Below, one piece after another: positions 39,756 to 49,886 of a DNA stretch of 64,000 nucleotides (within the stretch, counting starts at the first letter, position 1; each line of letters starts with the position of its first letter). A program made the translations under genes and the position numbers. Source of the DNA: Xanthomonas floridensis (GTDB lineage Bacteria; Pseudomonadota; Gammaproteobacteria; Xanthomonadales; Xanthomonadaceae). The stretch is taken from positions 186,001-250,000 of the forward strand of contig NZ_LXNG01000001.1 of the NCBI RefSeq assembly GCF_001642575.1. Direction: 5' to 3'. The notes under the pieces are model-generated. The model was not told where the DNA came from and did no database searches. It saw only the letters and a list, made by a program, of their open reading frames with translations.

Positions 39756-41126
39756 TCAGCGCTGCGAACCGGCCGGGGTCTGCTCCACAGCCGCATCGCG
39801 CTCTGCAGGCAGCTTGCGCGCTTGCCGCAACAAGCCAAACGCCCCGACGGTCATGCCCGCCGCCGCCAGCAGGCCGACGCCAAACACCGCACTGGAGCCC
39901 AAGGCCGAGACCAGCTTGTGGATCCACACGAAGCTGAGGTCGCCGCCCCGGTAGATCACCGTATCGATCGCCGCACCGGCTTTGTAGCGCCATTGCCGAT
40001 TGACCCGCGTGTACAGCGTCTCGCGTGCCGGCTTGGCGAGCGCGAACTCGCTGGAGCGCGTGATCACCTGCACGATCGCGATCATCATCGGCAACGGCGA
40101 GGCGGCCAGCACGGCGTAGCCCAGGGTGATGGCCACACCCGGAATCAGCAGCGCCGGCGCAATGCCGAAGCGCGACAACAGCGCGCGCGTCACCAGCAAT
40201 TGCAGCACCAGCGTCAGCGCGTTGACCGCCAGATCGATACTGGCGTAATACGCCGTGCTGGCCGCCGCATCCGTATACAGCCGACGGACCAACGCAGCCT
40301 GCTCGTTATAGAGCAAGGTGCCTACGCCCACGCCCAACAGGGTCATCAGCGCCAGCCAGCGCAACAGCGGCTCGCGCATGATCAGCTTGAGCCCGCCAAA
40401 CACGTCGCCGCCCATGGGCACTTCGCCCGAATCCAACCGGAACTGCTGCTCGCGCGCCACCGCCCACAGCCGCAGCCGCAGCACGCACACCACGCACACC
40501 GTCAGAAACCCGGCCGAGACCAGCATCAGATGCGCGATGCCGATCCGCTCCACCAGGGTGCGGGTGAGGATCGGCCCGAGAAACGCGCCCAGCGTGCCCG
40601 CCGCACCGATGTAACCGTAGTAGTTGCGCGCCTCGGCATTGCTGAAGACATCGGCCATGAAGCTCCAGAACACCGCCACCGCGAACAGGTTGAACACCGT
40701 CACCCACAGGAAGAACGCCATGCCGCGACCAGGCACGCCGCTGTCGAACAGCACATAGAACAACAGCAAGGTCGCGATGAAGAAGCCATACACCGCCGGC
40801 AGGAACACACGCCGTGGGTAGCGGCTGACCAGCGCACCGTACAGCGGTTGCACCAGCACCATGATCAGGAAGGTGCAGGTAAACAGCACCTGCAAGGTGA
40901 AGTCCTTGAGCGGCATGCCGTGTGCGGCGAAGAACGCGATCATGCCGGTGGGGAAGATCGCTTCCACATCCGCAGAGGCGCTCATCGCCTCGCGCACCGG
41001 GCGCAACACGTAATAGCCGCTCAGCAGGCAGAAGAAATACAGGAACGACCACGCCAGCGGCGGCGAACTGCGCAGTGCTGCGCTTAGCCGACCAAGCGCA
41101 GAACGCGGCGCAGGCGAGTGCGTCAT
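39756..41126 (-). CDS. NTP/NDP exchange transporter-like MFS protein
   Basis: 456 residues with about 12 membrane helices. The N-terminal segment AWSFLYFFCLLSGYYVLRPVREAM and the later FYVLFDSGVPGRGMAFFLWVTVFNLFAVAVFWSFMADVFSNAEARNYYG are hallmarks of the nucleotide-exchanger-related transporters found in plastids and obligate intracellular bacteria and, as a distinct branch, in free-living proteobacteria. In the middle is a hydrophilic loop (about 225-245). In free-living species the substrate is unproven, so ATP/ADP exchange should not be assumed. No partner gene is adjacent. Confidence 0.8.
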   Translation of the reverse strand: MTHSPAPRSALGRLSAALRSSPPLAWSFLYFFCLLSGYYVLRPVREAMSASADVEAIFPTGMIAFFAAHGMPLKDFTLQVLFTCTFLIMVLVQPLYGALVSRYPRRVFLPAVYGFFIATLLLFYVLFDSGVPGRGMAFFLWVTVFNLFAVAVFWSFMADVFSNAEARNYYGYIGAAGTLGAFLGPILTRTLVERIGIAHLMLVSAGFLTVCVVCVLRLRLWAVAREQQFRLDSGEVPMGGDVFGGLKLIMREPLLRWLALMTLLGVGVGTLLYNEQAALVRRLYTDAAASTAYYASIDLAVNALTLVLQLLVTRALLSRFGIAPALLIPGVAITLGYAVLAASPLPMMIAIVQVITRSSEFALAKPARETLYTRVNRQWRYKAGAAIDTVIYRGGDLSFVWIHKLVSALGSSAVFGVGLLAAAGMTVGAFGLLRQARKLPAERDAAVEQTPAGSQR

Positions 41127-41402
41127 GGCGTCAGCATCCCCGCACGAACGAGCCCGACAGCAAGAACATGGCAGTCACAGCACCCGGCGGAGGAGCGCGC
41201 AAGTTAGCCGATGCAGCGCAGCACGACCAGCGGCAGCAGGACGCGAATGCCATGGCGCCATCGCCCGGCACGCCGCTTGCAGCGTTTTGCGCACAGGCCC
41301 ACGCGCAGGTCATCGGCTGCGGTCCAGGCATGCGCAGCGACCGGATTTCTGAATCAAAATCGTCAATAGGATCAATATGATGCCCATTCATCTTCTGGCA
41401 GT

Positions 41403-41432
41403 TTGTGCTATTGCGAAGCGCGGCGCTAGAAT
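41403..41432 (+). promoter_or_regulatory. Candidate promoter of the serine hydrolase gene
   Basis: TTGTGC (41403-41408), an 18-base spacer and TAGAAT (41427-41432), 31 bases before the ATG. The rest of the 41127-41463 gap holds no gene that I can support. Confidence 0.4.
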
Positions 41433-41463
41433 CGCCGAAGGCAGTGGAACAGGCGGGACAACC

Positions 41464-42843
41464 ATGACAGAAATGCGCAGGCGCCGACGGTTCCGTCCGT
41501 TGGCCATCGGGCTGCTTGGGGCGTTATTGCCTCTGGCCCTCTCTTCCACGGCACAGACGCCTGCGCCCACTGCTAACGCGTTGCAGCCGGCCACCATCGC
41601 GCAGTCTCCCACCGCCCCACTGGCGTACCGCGCGTCGTTGCCGGCCAGCAGCGTGTTGGCGCCAGCCGCCGGCTTCGACGTGGCGGCATTCGAATCGATG
41701 GCCGACCAGCTGACCTATGGCAACCGCGTGCCCGGCATGGCGATGGCCATCGTGCAGGGCGGCAAGGTGCTCAGCGCGCGCGGCTATGGCGTGACCGACG
41801 TCAATCATCCGCAACCGGTCGACGCCCACACCGTGTTTCGCCTGGCCTCTCTGTCCAAGGCGTTCGCCGGCACCATGGCCGGCCTGCTGGTCAACGACGG
41901 CGTGCTGCGCTGGGACAGCAAGGTGGTCGACTATGTGCCGGGCTTCCAGCTCAGCGACAACGCGGCTACCCGCCAGCTCACCGTCGCCGAAGTGCTCAGC
42001 CACCGCGTCGGCCTGACCCGCAATGCCTACGACCGCGACATCGAGTCCAACGCCGATTACTACTCGCTCAGCCACAAGCTGGCGGCCGCGCCGCTGCGCT
42101 GTGCGCCGGGCGATTGCTATGCCTACCAGAACGTCGCTTTCAGTCTGGTTGGCGATGTGGTGTTTGCCGCCTCCGGCAGCTTCTACGAGCAATCGGTGGA
42201 GCGCCGCATTTTCAAACCGCTGGGCATGAACGATGCCAGCATGGGCCTGGCCGGCATCCAGGCCAGCCCGCACTGGGCACGCCCACATGTGCGCAGCCGC
42301 AACGGCTGGGTGGCGTTGACGCCCAAGCCCACCTACTACCGCCTGGCACCGGCTGCCGGCGTCAATGCCAGTGCCAGCGACATGGCGCAGTGGCTGCTCG
42401 CGCATACCGGCCATCGCACCGATGTGTTGCCCGCCCCGCTGTTGGCCACCTTGCACGCACCGCTGATCTCCACCCCGGGCGAAATGCGCTCGGGCTGGCG
42501 CCACGAGCGCGTGGATGCCGCCAGCTACGCGCTGGGCTGGCGTGTGTTCGACTACGCCGGTCACCAGGTGGTCTTCCACGCAGGTGCCGTGCAGGGCTAT
42601 CGCGGCCTGGTCGCCCTGTTGCCCGAGCGCGACCTGGGCATCGCGATCATGTGGAATGGCGAAAGCGGCCTGCCCTCCGGCATGATGCCGACCATTCTGG
42701 ACCGCGCACTTGGGTTGCCGGCCAAGCGCTGGCTGGATATCGATGTGGATGGCGACTTCGGCAGCGAGAACATGCTGGCCGACAAACCCGATCCGGCCGG
42801 CAAGGGTGTTTCGTCCGGCAAGTCGGTGGCTTCGCCACGCTGA
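41464..42843 (+). CDS. Serine hydrolase of the beta-lactamase / class C fold
   Basis: 459 residues. An Arg-rich signal peptide (MTEMRRRRRF then a hydrophobic run ending STAQ) precedes a penicillin-binding-protein fold with all three active-site motifs. SLSK has the nucleophile Ser about 129 and Lys about 132; YQN has Tyr about 221; and HAGAVQGYRG stands in for KTG. The His-x-Gly form of the third motif is common in esterases and D-aminopeptidases of this fold, so a true beta-lactamase activity is not implied. ATG 41464 with GGCGGGAC just upstream is preferred over ATG 41377. The C-terminus carries a Ser/Lys-rich tail. Transcribed alone. Confidence 0.88.
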   Translation: MTEMRRRRRFRPLAIGLLGALLPLALSSTAQTPAPTANALQPATIAQSPTAPLAYRASLPASSVLAPAAGFDVAAFESMADQLTYGNRVPGMAMAIVQGGKVLSARGYGVTDVNHPQPVDAHTVFRLASLSKAFAGTMAGLLVNDGVLRWDSKVVDYVPGFQLSDNAATRQLTVAEVLSHRVGLTRNAYDRDIESNADYYSLSHKLAAAPLRCAPGDCYAYQNVAFSLVGDVVFAASGSFYEQSVERRIFKPLGMNDASMGLAGIQASPHWARPHVRSRNGWVALTPKPTYYRLAPAAGVNASASDMAQWLLAHTGHRTDVLPAPLLATLHAPLISTPGEMRSGWRHERVDAASYALGWRVFDYAGHQVVFHAGAVQGYRGLVALLPERDLGIAIMWNGESGLPSGMMPTILDRALGLPAKRWLDIDVDGDFGSENMLADKPDPAGKGVSSGKSVASPR

Positions 42844-42871
42844 GCCCACCAGTGCGCCGGCACTGACTCAC

Positions 42872-42897
42872 ACACAGGCGGCTTCGGCCGCCTGTGT
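42872..42897 (+). terminator. Terminator hairpin of the serine hydrolase gene
   Basis: Perfect 11-base stem ACACAGGCGGC / GCCGCCTGTGT with a TTCG tetraloop, 29 bases after the stop. The following T-rich stretch is weak (CGTTTCTG). Confidence 0.75.
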
Positions 42898-43825
42898 CGT
42901 TTCTGCCCGGCGCACCGCCTACGCACCAGTCGCGGGCCGCCCCACGTTGCAGCGCAGGACGATGCGAGAAACGCGCGACGCGATGCGTCTGCGGTGCAGG
43001 AATGGATGGCATCCGATCTGCGCCCATCGGAGCGGACGAATGCGCGGATGGACGACAGGGCGTTGCATCGGCATGCGTAGCGGATGCAGTACGGCTCCGC
43101 TTCCGGTTCGGTCCGGCCACGTGCGCATCTGGAATGCGGGAATGGCAACGCCGAGGCATCGCAATGCTTCAACTCGGGGAAGATGGCCTGACCGATGCGC
43201 GGCCAGACTGCGCGTCTGCTGCCGCAGCCACAGGCGTGGAACAGTAAATCGATACACTCCTCAGCGCGCGAGCCTGGCTGCGCTCTCGCGGCGTCGCACA
43301 GTGCAGCCGTGGAGACGGTTGCAGCCGCTCGGCGGAGCGCGGTCACCACGCCGCCCATCCGCCCTCCGGGCACCTTCCCCCGCAGGCCGGTGAAGGAAGA
43401 CGACACACATCGATCTCCGGCTGCGCGAAGCGACCGATACGCTGGAAATCGACCAAGGCCGCGCTCAGAAAAGGCTGGCTGTGCCGCAGATCTGGCGGTT
43501 CTTTAGCTCTGACCACGCTGCCAATCCGGGCCATGCTGCAGCTCGCCTGTACTGTGCTGCGGCTGCGGCGTAGCCGGCGAAACAGCAGCCAGCCACTGGC
43601 GCTTTGGGCATCCTGCGCATGTTGCGCGGCGCGACTGCCGCAGATGTCGTGTTGCCGGTAGATACAGCCGGCGCAGGCATCGCGCGTCGCCCTCAACCCA
43701 GCTGCGTCCTAAAGGCATCTGCCAGCAGCCAGCAGCCTCGGCTTGCGTAACGCGCCGCCGCTACGAACCCTGATCGGCCCATCGCCAACACTCCGCACGC
43801 TGCAATCGATCTGAGGGCCGCGCAA
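42898..43825. other. Gene-poor region
   Basis: More than 900 bases with overlapping short frames on both strands, none with a motif, start context or codon pattern that convinces. Possibly decayed sequence or an unrecognised RNA gene; nothing firm is visible. Confidence 0.45.
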
Positions 43826-43866
43826 TAAAAAAGCTCCCTCCCCGCTGGGCGTCGGGGAGAGAGCTC
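43826..43866 (-). terminator. Rho-independent terminator of the histone-like gene
   Basis: On the minus strand a stem of about 13 pairs (AGCTCTCTCCCCG / CGGGGAGGGAGCT, one mismatch) runs into TTTTTT, 29 bases after the stop. Confidence 0.85.
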
Positions 43867-43894
43867 GATGTTTACGGCGATCGGTTGTTGCAGA

Positions 43895-44350
43895 TCAGAT
43901 CAGCGGCGCCGGGGTTGCAGGCAGCGCGACCGGAGCGGCCTTCTTCTTGCGAACGGCCGGCTTCTTCTTGGCGACCTTCTTCGCGGCAGGCTTCTTGGCA
44001 GCGGACTTCTTGGTAGCCGCCTTCTTGGTTGCCTTCTTCGCTACTGCCTTCTTGGCAGTCTTCTTGACGGCCTTCTTGGCGGCTGTCTTCTTGGTCGCCT
44101 TCTTGGCGGTCTTCTTCACTGCCTTCTTGGCGGCAGTCTTCTTGGTTGCCTTCTTCGCAGTCTTCTTCACTGCCTTCTTGGCGGTTGCCTTCTTGGCAGT
44201 CTTCTTGACGGCCTTCTTGGCAGCAGTCTTCTTCACTGCCTTCTTGGCGGTTGCCTTCTTCGCGACCTTCTTGGTCGCCTTCTTGGCGGCGGTCTTCTTC
44301 ACTGCCTTCTTGGCAGTGGGTTTCTTTTTCGCAGCTTTTTTAGTGGCCAT
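43895..44350 (-). CDS. Histone H1-like Lys/Ala-rich DNA-binding protein
   Basis: 151 residues made almost wholly of repeats of the type AAKKAVKKTA and KKATKKTAAKKA, ending in a short Pro/Ala tail (PVALPATPAPLI). Composition and repeat spacing match the C-terminal domain of eukaryotic histone H1 and bacterial H1-like proteins such as Bordetella BpH1, chlamydial Hc2 and Pseudomonas AlgP. It is expected to bind and condense DNA in the nucleoid. The repeats make length variation by slippage likely. A GAGGAG sequence lies nine bases before the ATG. It has its own terminator. Confidence 0.92.
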   Translation of the reverse strand: MATKKAAKKKPTAKKAVKKTAAKKATKKVAKKATAKKAVKKTAAKKAVKKTAKKATAKKAVKKTAKKATKKTAAKKAVKKTAKKATKKTAAKKAVKKTAKKAVAKKATKKAATKKSAAKKPAAKKVAKKKPAVRKKKAAPVALPATPAPLI

Positions 44351-44640
44351 GTAATTGGCTCCTCGTCAGTGAACTATGGAGGTGAAACGCCCAGTTGAAC
44401 CAAACCCCGCGCCGGCATGCCGTCGTCGGGAACCGTCCGCAGGTGATGCGCGACGGGACGGATACAGAAACACCCGCATCGAACGGCGACACGGGTGCGT
44501 GATCGGGACGACTGCTGTTTTCTTGGAGGGAAGCGGACCCGACTCCACCATCGATCGTGCTTCGGTGGACGTCTTGAACAAGCTGGTCGGCTTGGTGTCG
44601 ATTCTGCTCACTCTCTTTCGCAGCAATGTCTGCTGGGCGA

Positions 44641-44669
44641 AACCTAATCACGCTTTTTTTTACTGTCAA
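44641..44669 (-). promoter_or_regulatory. Candidate promoter upstream of the histone-like gene
   Basis: Minus strand TTGACA (44669-44664), a 17-base A-rich spacer and TAGGTT (44646-44641), preceded by A/T tracts like an UP element. It would leave a leader of about 285 bases before the ATG at 44350. The rest of 44351-45296 has no supported gene. Confidence 0.45.
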
Positions 44670-45296
44670 CACTCTTTTGCAATTTTTTTTCAGCCGGCCA
44701 TCGCAACGTGCGGCATCGACGCCGCGCAAGTGCGCCGTGCGCGGCAGGCGCGGCATGTGCGTGGCGCGCACCAGCACGATGGCGTTTTCAAAAAAGCACT
44801 TCTTTTCCGCTGTTTTCTGCAAGCGATGAAAAACCGTGCGGCTGGAGCCGCCGCATTGCCGGCACAGCGTGGCATGCGTTGCGGCATCGCCCGCCGCCTG
44901 TCCGCCAGCTGAAAATTTTTTATCCGCCAACTCCACTTCCGGCGTCGCACAAGCAGAAATGCGCAAACTTATTGCGTCATTCGATCGCCATGCATGCACT
45001 CTTGCGCGAGGTCGACGGCAACGCGCGCGAGGTGGAGAGGATCGTCGACGCGCATCGTCGCCGACAAAAGTTTTCACCGAGCGCACGCCAGACCCTCACG
45101 ACTGACTCACGCCAGAAATCCGACGCGGCATCCGGCTGCTGCCGCGGAGTGCTTTCGACGATGCACGCAAGCGCGAAGCTCGTCGTGCGGCAGCACCGGC
45201 CGCAGCGATGGCGTCGATCCGAGCGCGCGGGTCCGATTGCCCACTCGATCACGCTCCGGCGCGCGCATCGCGCACCGCTTCCGCCCAAAAAAATGG

Positions 45297-45325
45297 CCGC
45301 TCGGGGAGCGGCCATCGGTAGTGCG
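45297..45325 (-). terminator. Rho-independent terminator of gcvT-gcvH
   Basis: On the minus strand ATGGCCGCT / AGCGGCCAT with a five-base loop is followed by TTTTTTT, 15 bases after the gcvH stop. Confidence 0.9.
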
Positions 45326-45340
45326 GCAGACGAGGTGGAC

Positions 45341-45736
45341 TCAGTGGTCGTCGTCTTCGAGCAGCTCGGCGTAGTCGTCCGGCGACAGCAGGTCGTTGAG
45401 CTGGTCCTTGTCGTCGATCTCGACGACGAAGATCCAGCCGTCGCCGTAGGCGTCTTCGTTGATGGTCTCCGGCTTGTCGCTCAGCGCGCTGTTGACCTCG
45501 ACCACGGTACCGCTGACCGGGCTATACACGTCGGAGGCGGCCTTGACCGACTCGACCACCGCCGCGCCGTTGCCGACCTGCACGGTGTCGCCGACGCCCG
45601 GCAGTTCGACGTAGACCAGGTCGCCCAGCAGGCCCTGTGCGTGGTCGGAGATACCGACGGTCACGCGGCCGTTGCTTTCGACGCGGGCCCACTCGTGGGA
45701 TTTGAGGAACTTGAGGTCGCCAGGAATCTCGCTCAT
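45341..45736 (-). CDS. gcvH: Glycine cleavage system H protein
   Basis: 131 residues, the usual size. The lipoyl-attachment Lys is about residue 65 in [20 protein letters not shown]. The flanking [33 protein letters not shown] is diagnostic. The lipoyl arm carries the aminomethyl group between the P, T and L proteins. It lies downstream of gcvT on the same strand, with 140 bases between them, and shares the terminator at 45297. No gcvP is present in the window. Confidence 0.97.
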   Translation of the reverse strand: MSEIPGDLKFLKSHEWARVESNGRVTVGISDHAQGLLGDLVYVELPGVGDTVQVGNGAAVVESVKAASDVYSPVSGTVVEVNSALSDKPETINEDAYGDGWIFVVEIDDKDQLNDLLSPDDYAELLEDDDH

Positions 45737-45876
45737 GGGTGTGCTCCGGGGAAACTTGGGGTTGGGGACAGGTGGCTAGTTTAGACCGCGCGATGAGACA
45801 GGTGCACGCGCGTCGGTATGGCTGGGTTGCATGCGGTTACATGATGCCGACTGGTCTGCAGCCGACATCACCCGGC

Positions 45877-46986
45877 TCATTCGCCAAGCACGCCGGGCTG
45901 CGCCTGGCCTTCGCGCACGAACGGAAACTTCACCGCGCGCAAGGGCACCTGGCGGCCGCGAATGTCCACGCGCAGGTCGTCGATGCTGCCGGCCGGCACG
46001 CGTGCGAAAGCGATCGCCTTGCCCAGCGTGGGCGAAAAGGTCCCGGACAGGATCTCGCCCTGGCCGGCCGCGGTGAACACGGTCTGGCCGTGCCGCAGCA
46101 CGCCCTTCTCGTCCATCACCACGCCGATCATCTGGCGCGGGGCGCCCTGCGCCTTTTGCGATTCGAGCACGCCGCGGCCGATGAAGTCGCGGCCTTCATC
46201 CAGTGCGATCGTCCAGGCCAGCGCGGCCTCAAACGGACTGACCGCGTCGTCCATGTCCTGACCGTAAAGATTCATGCCCGCTTCCAATCGCAGCGTGTCG
46301 CGCGCGCCCAGGCCGGCCGGCTTGACGCCCTGCGCGAGCAACGCATTCCAGAATGCGACCGCCGCGTCCTGCGGGAGCACGATTTCGAAACCGTCTTCGC
46401 CGGTGTAACCGGTGCGTGCAAGAAACAGGTCGATACCATCGCGCGAGCGCGTCTGCAGCGCGGCGAAACGGCCGAGCTTGCTCGCAGCCGCGGTGTCGGC
46501 CGGGTCCAGCAACTCGATGACCTTGGCACGCGCGTTGGGGCCCTGTACCGCGACCATCGCGAAGTCGCCGCGCTCTTCCACCTTTACCTCGAAGCGCGCG
46601 GCCTGCGCGCCGATCCACTGCAAGTCCTTTTCGCGGGTGGCGGCATTGACCACCAGGCGGAAGAAATCCTCGCGCATGAAATAGACGATGAGGTCGTCGA
46701 TCACCCCGCCCTGCGGGTTGAGCATGCAGGTGTACAGCGCCTTGCCGGCGACCTTGAGCTTGTCCACCGAGTTGGCGAGCAGGTAACGCAGGAACTCGCG
46801 TACGCGCGCCCCGTGCAGGTCGACCACGGTCATGTGGCTGACGTCGAACATGCCGGCGTCGCGACGCACCTGGTGGTGTTCGTCGATTTGCGAGCCGTAG
46901 TGAATCGGCATGTCCCAGCCGCCGAAGTCGACCATCTTGGCGCCGAGCGCACGATGGGTGTCGTTGAGGATGGTCTTCTGGGTCAT
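45877..46986 (-). CDS. gcvT: Aminomethyltransferase, glycine cleavage T protein
   Basis: 369 residues from ATG 46986. Family motifs are [24 protein letters not shown] at the N-terminus, [28 protein letters not shown], the folate-site Asp region [22 protein letters not shown] and GGGKI-equivalent late segments. The enzyme releases ammonia from the H-protein-bound intermediate and makes methylene-tetrahydrofolate. The frame is open 48 bases further upstream, but the conserved N-terminus begins at 46986. No glycine riboswitch core was recognised in the 155 bases upstream. Confidence 0.96.
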   Translation of the reverse strand: MTQKTILNDTHRALGAKMVDFGGWDMPIHYGSQIDEHHQVRRDAGMFDVSHMTVVDLHGARVREFLRYLLANSVDKLKVAGKALYTCMLNPQGGVIDDLIVYFMREDFFRLVVNAATREKDLQWIGAQAARFEVKVEERGDFAMVAVQGPNARAKVIELLDPADTAAASKLGRFAALQTRSRDGIDLFLARTGYTGEDGFEIVLPQDAAVAFWNALLAQGVKPAGLGARDTLRLEAGMNLYGQDMDDAVSPFEAALAWTIALDEGRDFIGRGVLESQKAQGAPRQMIGVVMDEKGVLRHGQTVFTAAGQGEILSGTFSPTLGKAIAFARVPAGSIDDLRVDIRGRQVPLRAVKFPFVREGQAQPGVLGE

Positions 46987-47141
46987 GAGCGCCGGTCCAA
47001 GGGAAAGACGCCCATTATCGCCGCCCGGCCGCACTTGCGGGGAAGCCGTGCATACGCACAGCCGGACTCAAAGGCAGATTCGCCTGACACTGCCACCCCG
47101 CACTGCAGCATCCAGCGCAGCACGGGACAGCTGCACACGAA

Positions 47142-47576
47142 TCAGCCGGCCGCTTCCACCAGCAAGGTCATGCCATCCACACCGACGATACGCACCGGTG
47201 CGCCGGCCGGCAGCTCCGGACCGCTGACCACCCAGAACGCGTCGTCGACCTTGGCGCGACCGCGGCCATCGTGGATGGGCTGATCGAGCAGCACGCGCCG
47301 GCCGATCAATTGCTCGGCGCGCCGGTTGAGCAAGGGGCGGTCGCTCTGCCGCCCCTTGCCGCGAAACCAGCTGCGATAGACCTGCACCGACACGAAGCTG
47401 AGCAGCACGAACGCCACGATCTGCACCAGCAGCGACATGCCCGGCACTGCCAGCACCAGCACGCACACCGCCGCCGCGGCAATCCCCATCCACAGCAGGA
47501 ATGCACCCGGTACCAAGGTCTCGGCGGCGATCAACAGCAGCGCCAGCACCGCCCATACCACCACATCCCAGCGCAT
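47142..47576 (-). CDS. NfeD-family membrane protein
   Basis: 144 residues. Two or three N-terminal helices (VVWAVLALLLIAAETLVPGAFLLWMGIAAAAV; LLVQIVAFVLLSFVSVQVY) are followed by a C-terminal OB-fold (LIGRRVLLDQPIHDGRGRAKVDDAFWVV, PVRIVGVDGMTLLVEAAG). It is the short NfeD form, which works with a partner SPFH protein. The partner gene ends three bases upstream of this start, so they form one operon. Role: membrane-protein quality control or microdomain scaffold, by analogy. Confidence 0.92.
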   Translation of the reverse strand: MRWDVVVWAVLALLLIAAETLVPGAFLLWMGIAAAAVCVLVLAVPGMSLLVQIVAFVLLSFVSVQVYRSWFRGKGRQSDRPLLNRRAEQLIGRRVLLDQPIHDGRGRAKVDDAFWVVSGPELPAGAPVRIVGVDGMTLLVEAAG

Positions 47577-47579
47577 GGC

Positions 47580-48545
47580 TCAGACTCCCGCGCGCGGCGG
47601 CATCGGCGGCACGCGTACGCCGGCGGCATCGGGCTTGGCCAACGCTTCCTTCGCCAGATCGGCGATGCCGGCGATCGAGCCGATGATGCCGCTGGATTCC
47701 ATCGGCATCAGCACGAACTTCTGATTGGGTGCGGTGGCCAGGGCCTTGAACGCCTCCACATATTTCTGTGCGACGAAATAATTGATCGCCTGCACGCTGC
47801 CGTTGGCGATCGCATCGGACACCACCTGGGTGGCGCGGGCTTCGGCCTCGGCCAGCCGCTCACGTGCCTCGGCATCGCGGAAGGCAGCCTCCTTGCGGCC
47901 TTCGGCTTCGAGCACGGCGGCCTGCTTCTCGCCGTCGGCACGCAGGATCTCCGATTGCCGCGAGCCTTCGGCTTCGAGAATCTGCGCGCGCTTTTCGCGC
48001 TCGGCCTTCATCTGCCGCGCCATCGAGTCGATCAGGTCGCGCGGCGGCTGGATGTCGCGAATTTCGATCCGCGTCACCTTGATGCCCCACGGATTGGTGG
48101 CCTGGTCGACCACGCTCAACAGCTGGGCGTTGATGGTTTCGCGCTGGCTCAGCGATTCGTCCAGGTCCATCGAGCCGATCACGGTGCGGATGTTGGTCTG
48201 CACCAGCGCGATCGAGGCGATCTCCAGGTTGGAGACTTCATAGGCGGCCTTGGCGGCATCCAGCACCTGGAAGAACACCACCCCGTCCACGCGTACCACG
48301 GCGTTGTCCTTGGTGATGACGTCCTGGCTGGGGACGTCGAGCACCTGTTCCATCATGTTGATCTTGCGGCCCACGCCGTAGACCACCGGCACCAGGAAGT
48401 GCAGCCCGGGGCTCATGGTGTGGGTGTAGCGGCCGAAGCGCTCCACCGTCCACTGGAATCCCTGCGGCACCATGCGCACGGTCTTGAACAACACGATGAC
48501 GCCGGCCACCAGCACGGCGATGGCCAGAAACGAAGTTGGAAACAT
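47580..48545 (-). CDS. SPFH/Band 7 (stomatin-like, paraslipin) protein
   Basis: 321 residues. An N-terminal membrane hairpin or helix ([24 protein letters not shown]) is followed by the SPFH domain with [20 protein letters not shown] and [19 protein letters not shown]. An Ala/Glu-rich coiled coil comes next (about 200-260, [17 protein letters not shown] and [18 protein letters not shown]), then a variable tail. Such proteins oligomerise on the inner membrane and pair with NfeD proteins. The frame is open to 48815, but ATG 48545 gives the conserved start. Confidence 0.94.
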   Translation of the reverse strand: MFPTSFLAIAVLVAGVIVLFKTVRMVPQGFQWTVERFGRYTHTMSPGLHFLVPVVYGVGRKINMMEQVLDVPSQDVITKDNAVVRVDGVVFFQVLDAAKAAYEVSNLEIASIALVQTNIRTVIGSMDLDESLSQRETINAQLLSVVDQATNPWGIKVTRIEIRDIQPPRDLIDSMARQMKAEREKRAQILEAEGSRQSEILRADGEKQAAVLEAEGRKEAAFRDAEARERLAEAEARATQVVSDAIANGSVQAINYFVAQKYVEAFKALATAPNQKFVLMPMESSGIIGSIAGIADLAKEALAKPDAAGVRVPPMPPRAGV

Positions 48546-48696
48546 GTGCAGCCCCTTTGCAGTGACGAGTCGGTCCTGCGCGAAGTATGCACCCGCTGCA
48601 CACACCACACTGGCGGCAACGGGCCAGGCTGTGCGGCGCCGCCCCTGCCGTTGCGCACCGGCGTCGGCCGGCGTGCGCGAGCAGCGCCTACCCGGC

Positions 48697-49032
48697 TTAG
48701 GCGGTGCGTGGCGCGAACATGATGACCGCCATGCCCAACAGGCAGCAGCCAGCACCGAGCAGGTCCCAGCGTGTGGGCGTGATGCGGTCCACCCACCACA
48801 ACCACAGCAGCGCACTGGCGATGTAGACCCCGCCGTAGGCCGCGTAGGTGCGTCCGCTGGCGGTGGGGTGCAGGCTCAACAGCCATACGAACAAGGCAAG
48901 GCTCAGCGCGGTGGGCAGCAGCAACCACCCACTGCCACCCTTGCGCAGCCATAGATAAGGTAAGTAGCAGCCCACCAGCTCGGCCACGGCGGTGGCGACG
49001 AACAGCAGCAGCGTGCCCAGCGCGGAGTTCAT
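48697..49032 (-). CDS. ynfA: YnfA/UPF0060 family small membrane protein
   Basis: 111 residues with four predicted helices. Conserved features are [48 protein letters not shown] and the final [19 protein letters not shown]. The Glu in helix 1 and the tyrosine-containing loop are typical. The family resembles small multidrug resistance proteins in size and fold but its transport role is unsettled. The start overlaps the mazG stop by four bases (ATGA), so it is co-translated with mazG. Confidence 0.92.
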   Translation of the reverse strand: MNSALGTLLLFVATAVAELVGCYLPYLWLRKGGSGWLLLPTALSLALFVWLLSLHPTASGRTYAAYGGVYIASALLWLWWVDRITPTRWDLLGAGCCLLGMAVIMFAPRTA

Positions 49033-49886
49033 CGGCGTGCCACAGGGTCGGGATCGGGCATCGGGGCTGCGGCCGCTTCGTCCCGCTTGACCTGTTGCCA
49101 CAAGGCTTCCTGCGCGCTCAACGAGAGCGCGTCCAGTGCGGTGCCCTGCGCCTGCGCGCGGGCCTCCATCGCGCGGAAGCGCCGTTCGAATTTCAGATTG
49201 GCGTGCCGCAGTGCGGCGCCCACGTCGACCTTGGCATGCCGCGCCAGATTGGCGCAGACGAACAGGACATCGCCGAGTTCGTCTTCCAGGCGCGCCTGAT
49301 TGTCGGCCACCGGGCCGCGTGCGAATTCCACCCGCAGCTCTTCGATTTCTTCCTGCAGTTTTTCCAGCACCGGCGCCGGGCCAGGCCAGTCGAACCCGAC
49401 CCGCGCCGCGCGCGACTGCAGCTTGGTGGAGCGCTGCCACTCCGGCAGGCCGCGGGCGATGCCGGCAAGCGCCGAGTCGTCCTGGTGCCCGGCGGCGCGG
49501 CGTTCATCGCGCTTGATCTGCTCCCAGTTGGCGCTGACCGCCTGCGCGTCATCGGCTGCCTGCGCCGCAAATACATGCGGGTGGCGACGCACCAGCTTGT
49601 CGCTGAGTGTGGCGACCACATCGGCAAACCCGAATGCGCCCTGCTCGGCCGCCATCTGCGCGTGGAAGACTACCTGCAGCAGCAGGTCGCCCAGTTCCTC
49701 GCGCAGTCCCGGCAGGTCGTTGCGATCGATCGCGTCGGCCACTTCGTAGGCCTCTTCGATGGTGTACGGGGCGATGCTGGCGAAGGTCTGCTGCACATCC
49801 CAGGGACACCCATGCTCACGGTCGCGCAGGCGCGCCATCAACTGCAGCAGGCCTTGGATATCGCCGGCGGAGGGAGTCTGGGACAT
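49029..49886 (-). CDS. mazG: Nucleoside triphosphate pyrophosphohydrolase
   Basis: 285 residues with two MazG domains. The first contains [32 protein letters not shown] with the metal-binding EExxE region and [19 protein letters not shown]. The second contains [16 protein letters not shown] and [18 protein letters not shown]. MazG hydrolyses nucleoside triphosphates to monophosphates and limits mutagenic or alarmone-related nucleotides. ATG 49886 is preferred; the open frame to 50261 covers non-conserved sequence. It is followed directly by ynfA. Confidence 0.95.
   Translation of the reverse strand: MSQTPSAGDIQGLLQLMARLRDREHGCPWDVQQTFASIAPYTIEEAYEVADAIDRNDLPGLREELGDLLLQVVFHAQMAAEQGAFGFADVVATLSDKLVRRHPHVFAAQAADDAQAVSANWEQIKRDERRAAGHQDDSALAGIARGLPEWQRSTKLQSRAARVGFDWPGPAPVLEKLQEEIEELRVEFARGPVADNQARLEDELGDVLFVCANLARHAKVDVGAALRHANLKFERRFRAMEARAQAQGTALDALSLSAQEALWQQVKRDEAAAAPMPDPDPVARR

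Noticed and set aside
43947-44354. Hydrophobic plus-strand frame of 135 codons
   Set aside because: Reverse complement of Lys/Ala codons gives Phe/Leu/Ala by composition; no ribosome site, and the minus-strand product is a known protein type.
44340-45086. 248-codon minus frame upstream of the histone-like gene
   Set aside because: No motif, Arg/Ser-rich, and it crosses the candidate promoter.
46987-47141. Glycine riboswitch upstream of gcvT
   Set aside because: The conserved tandem aptamer core could not be found in this short gap.
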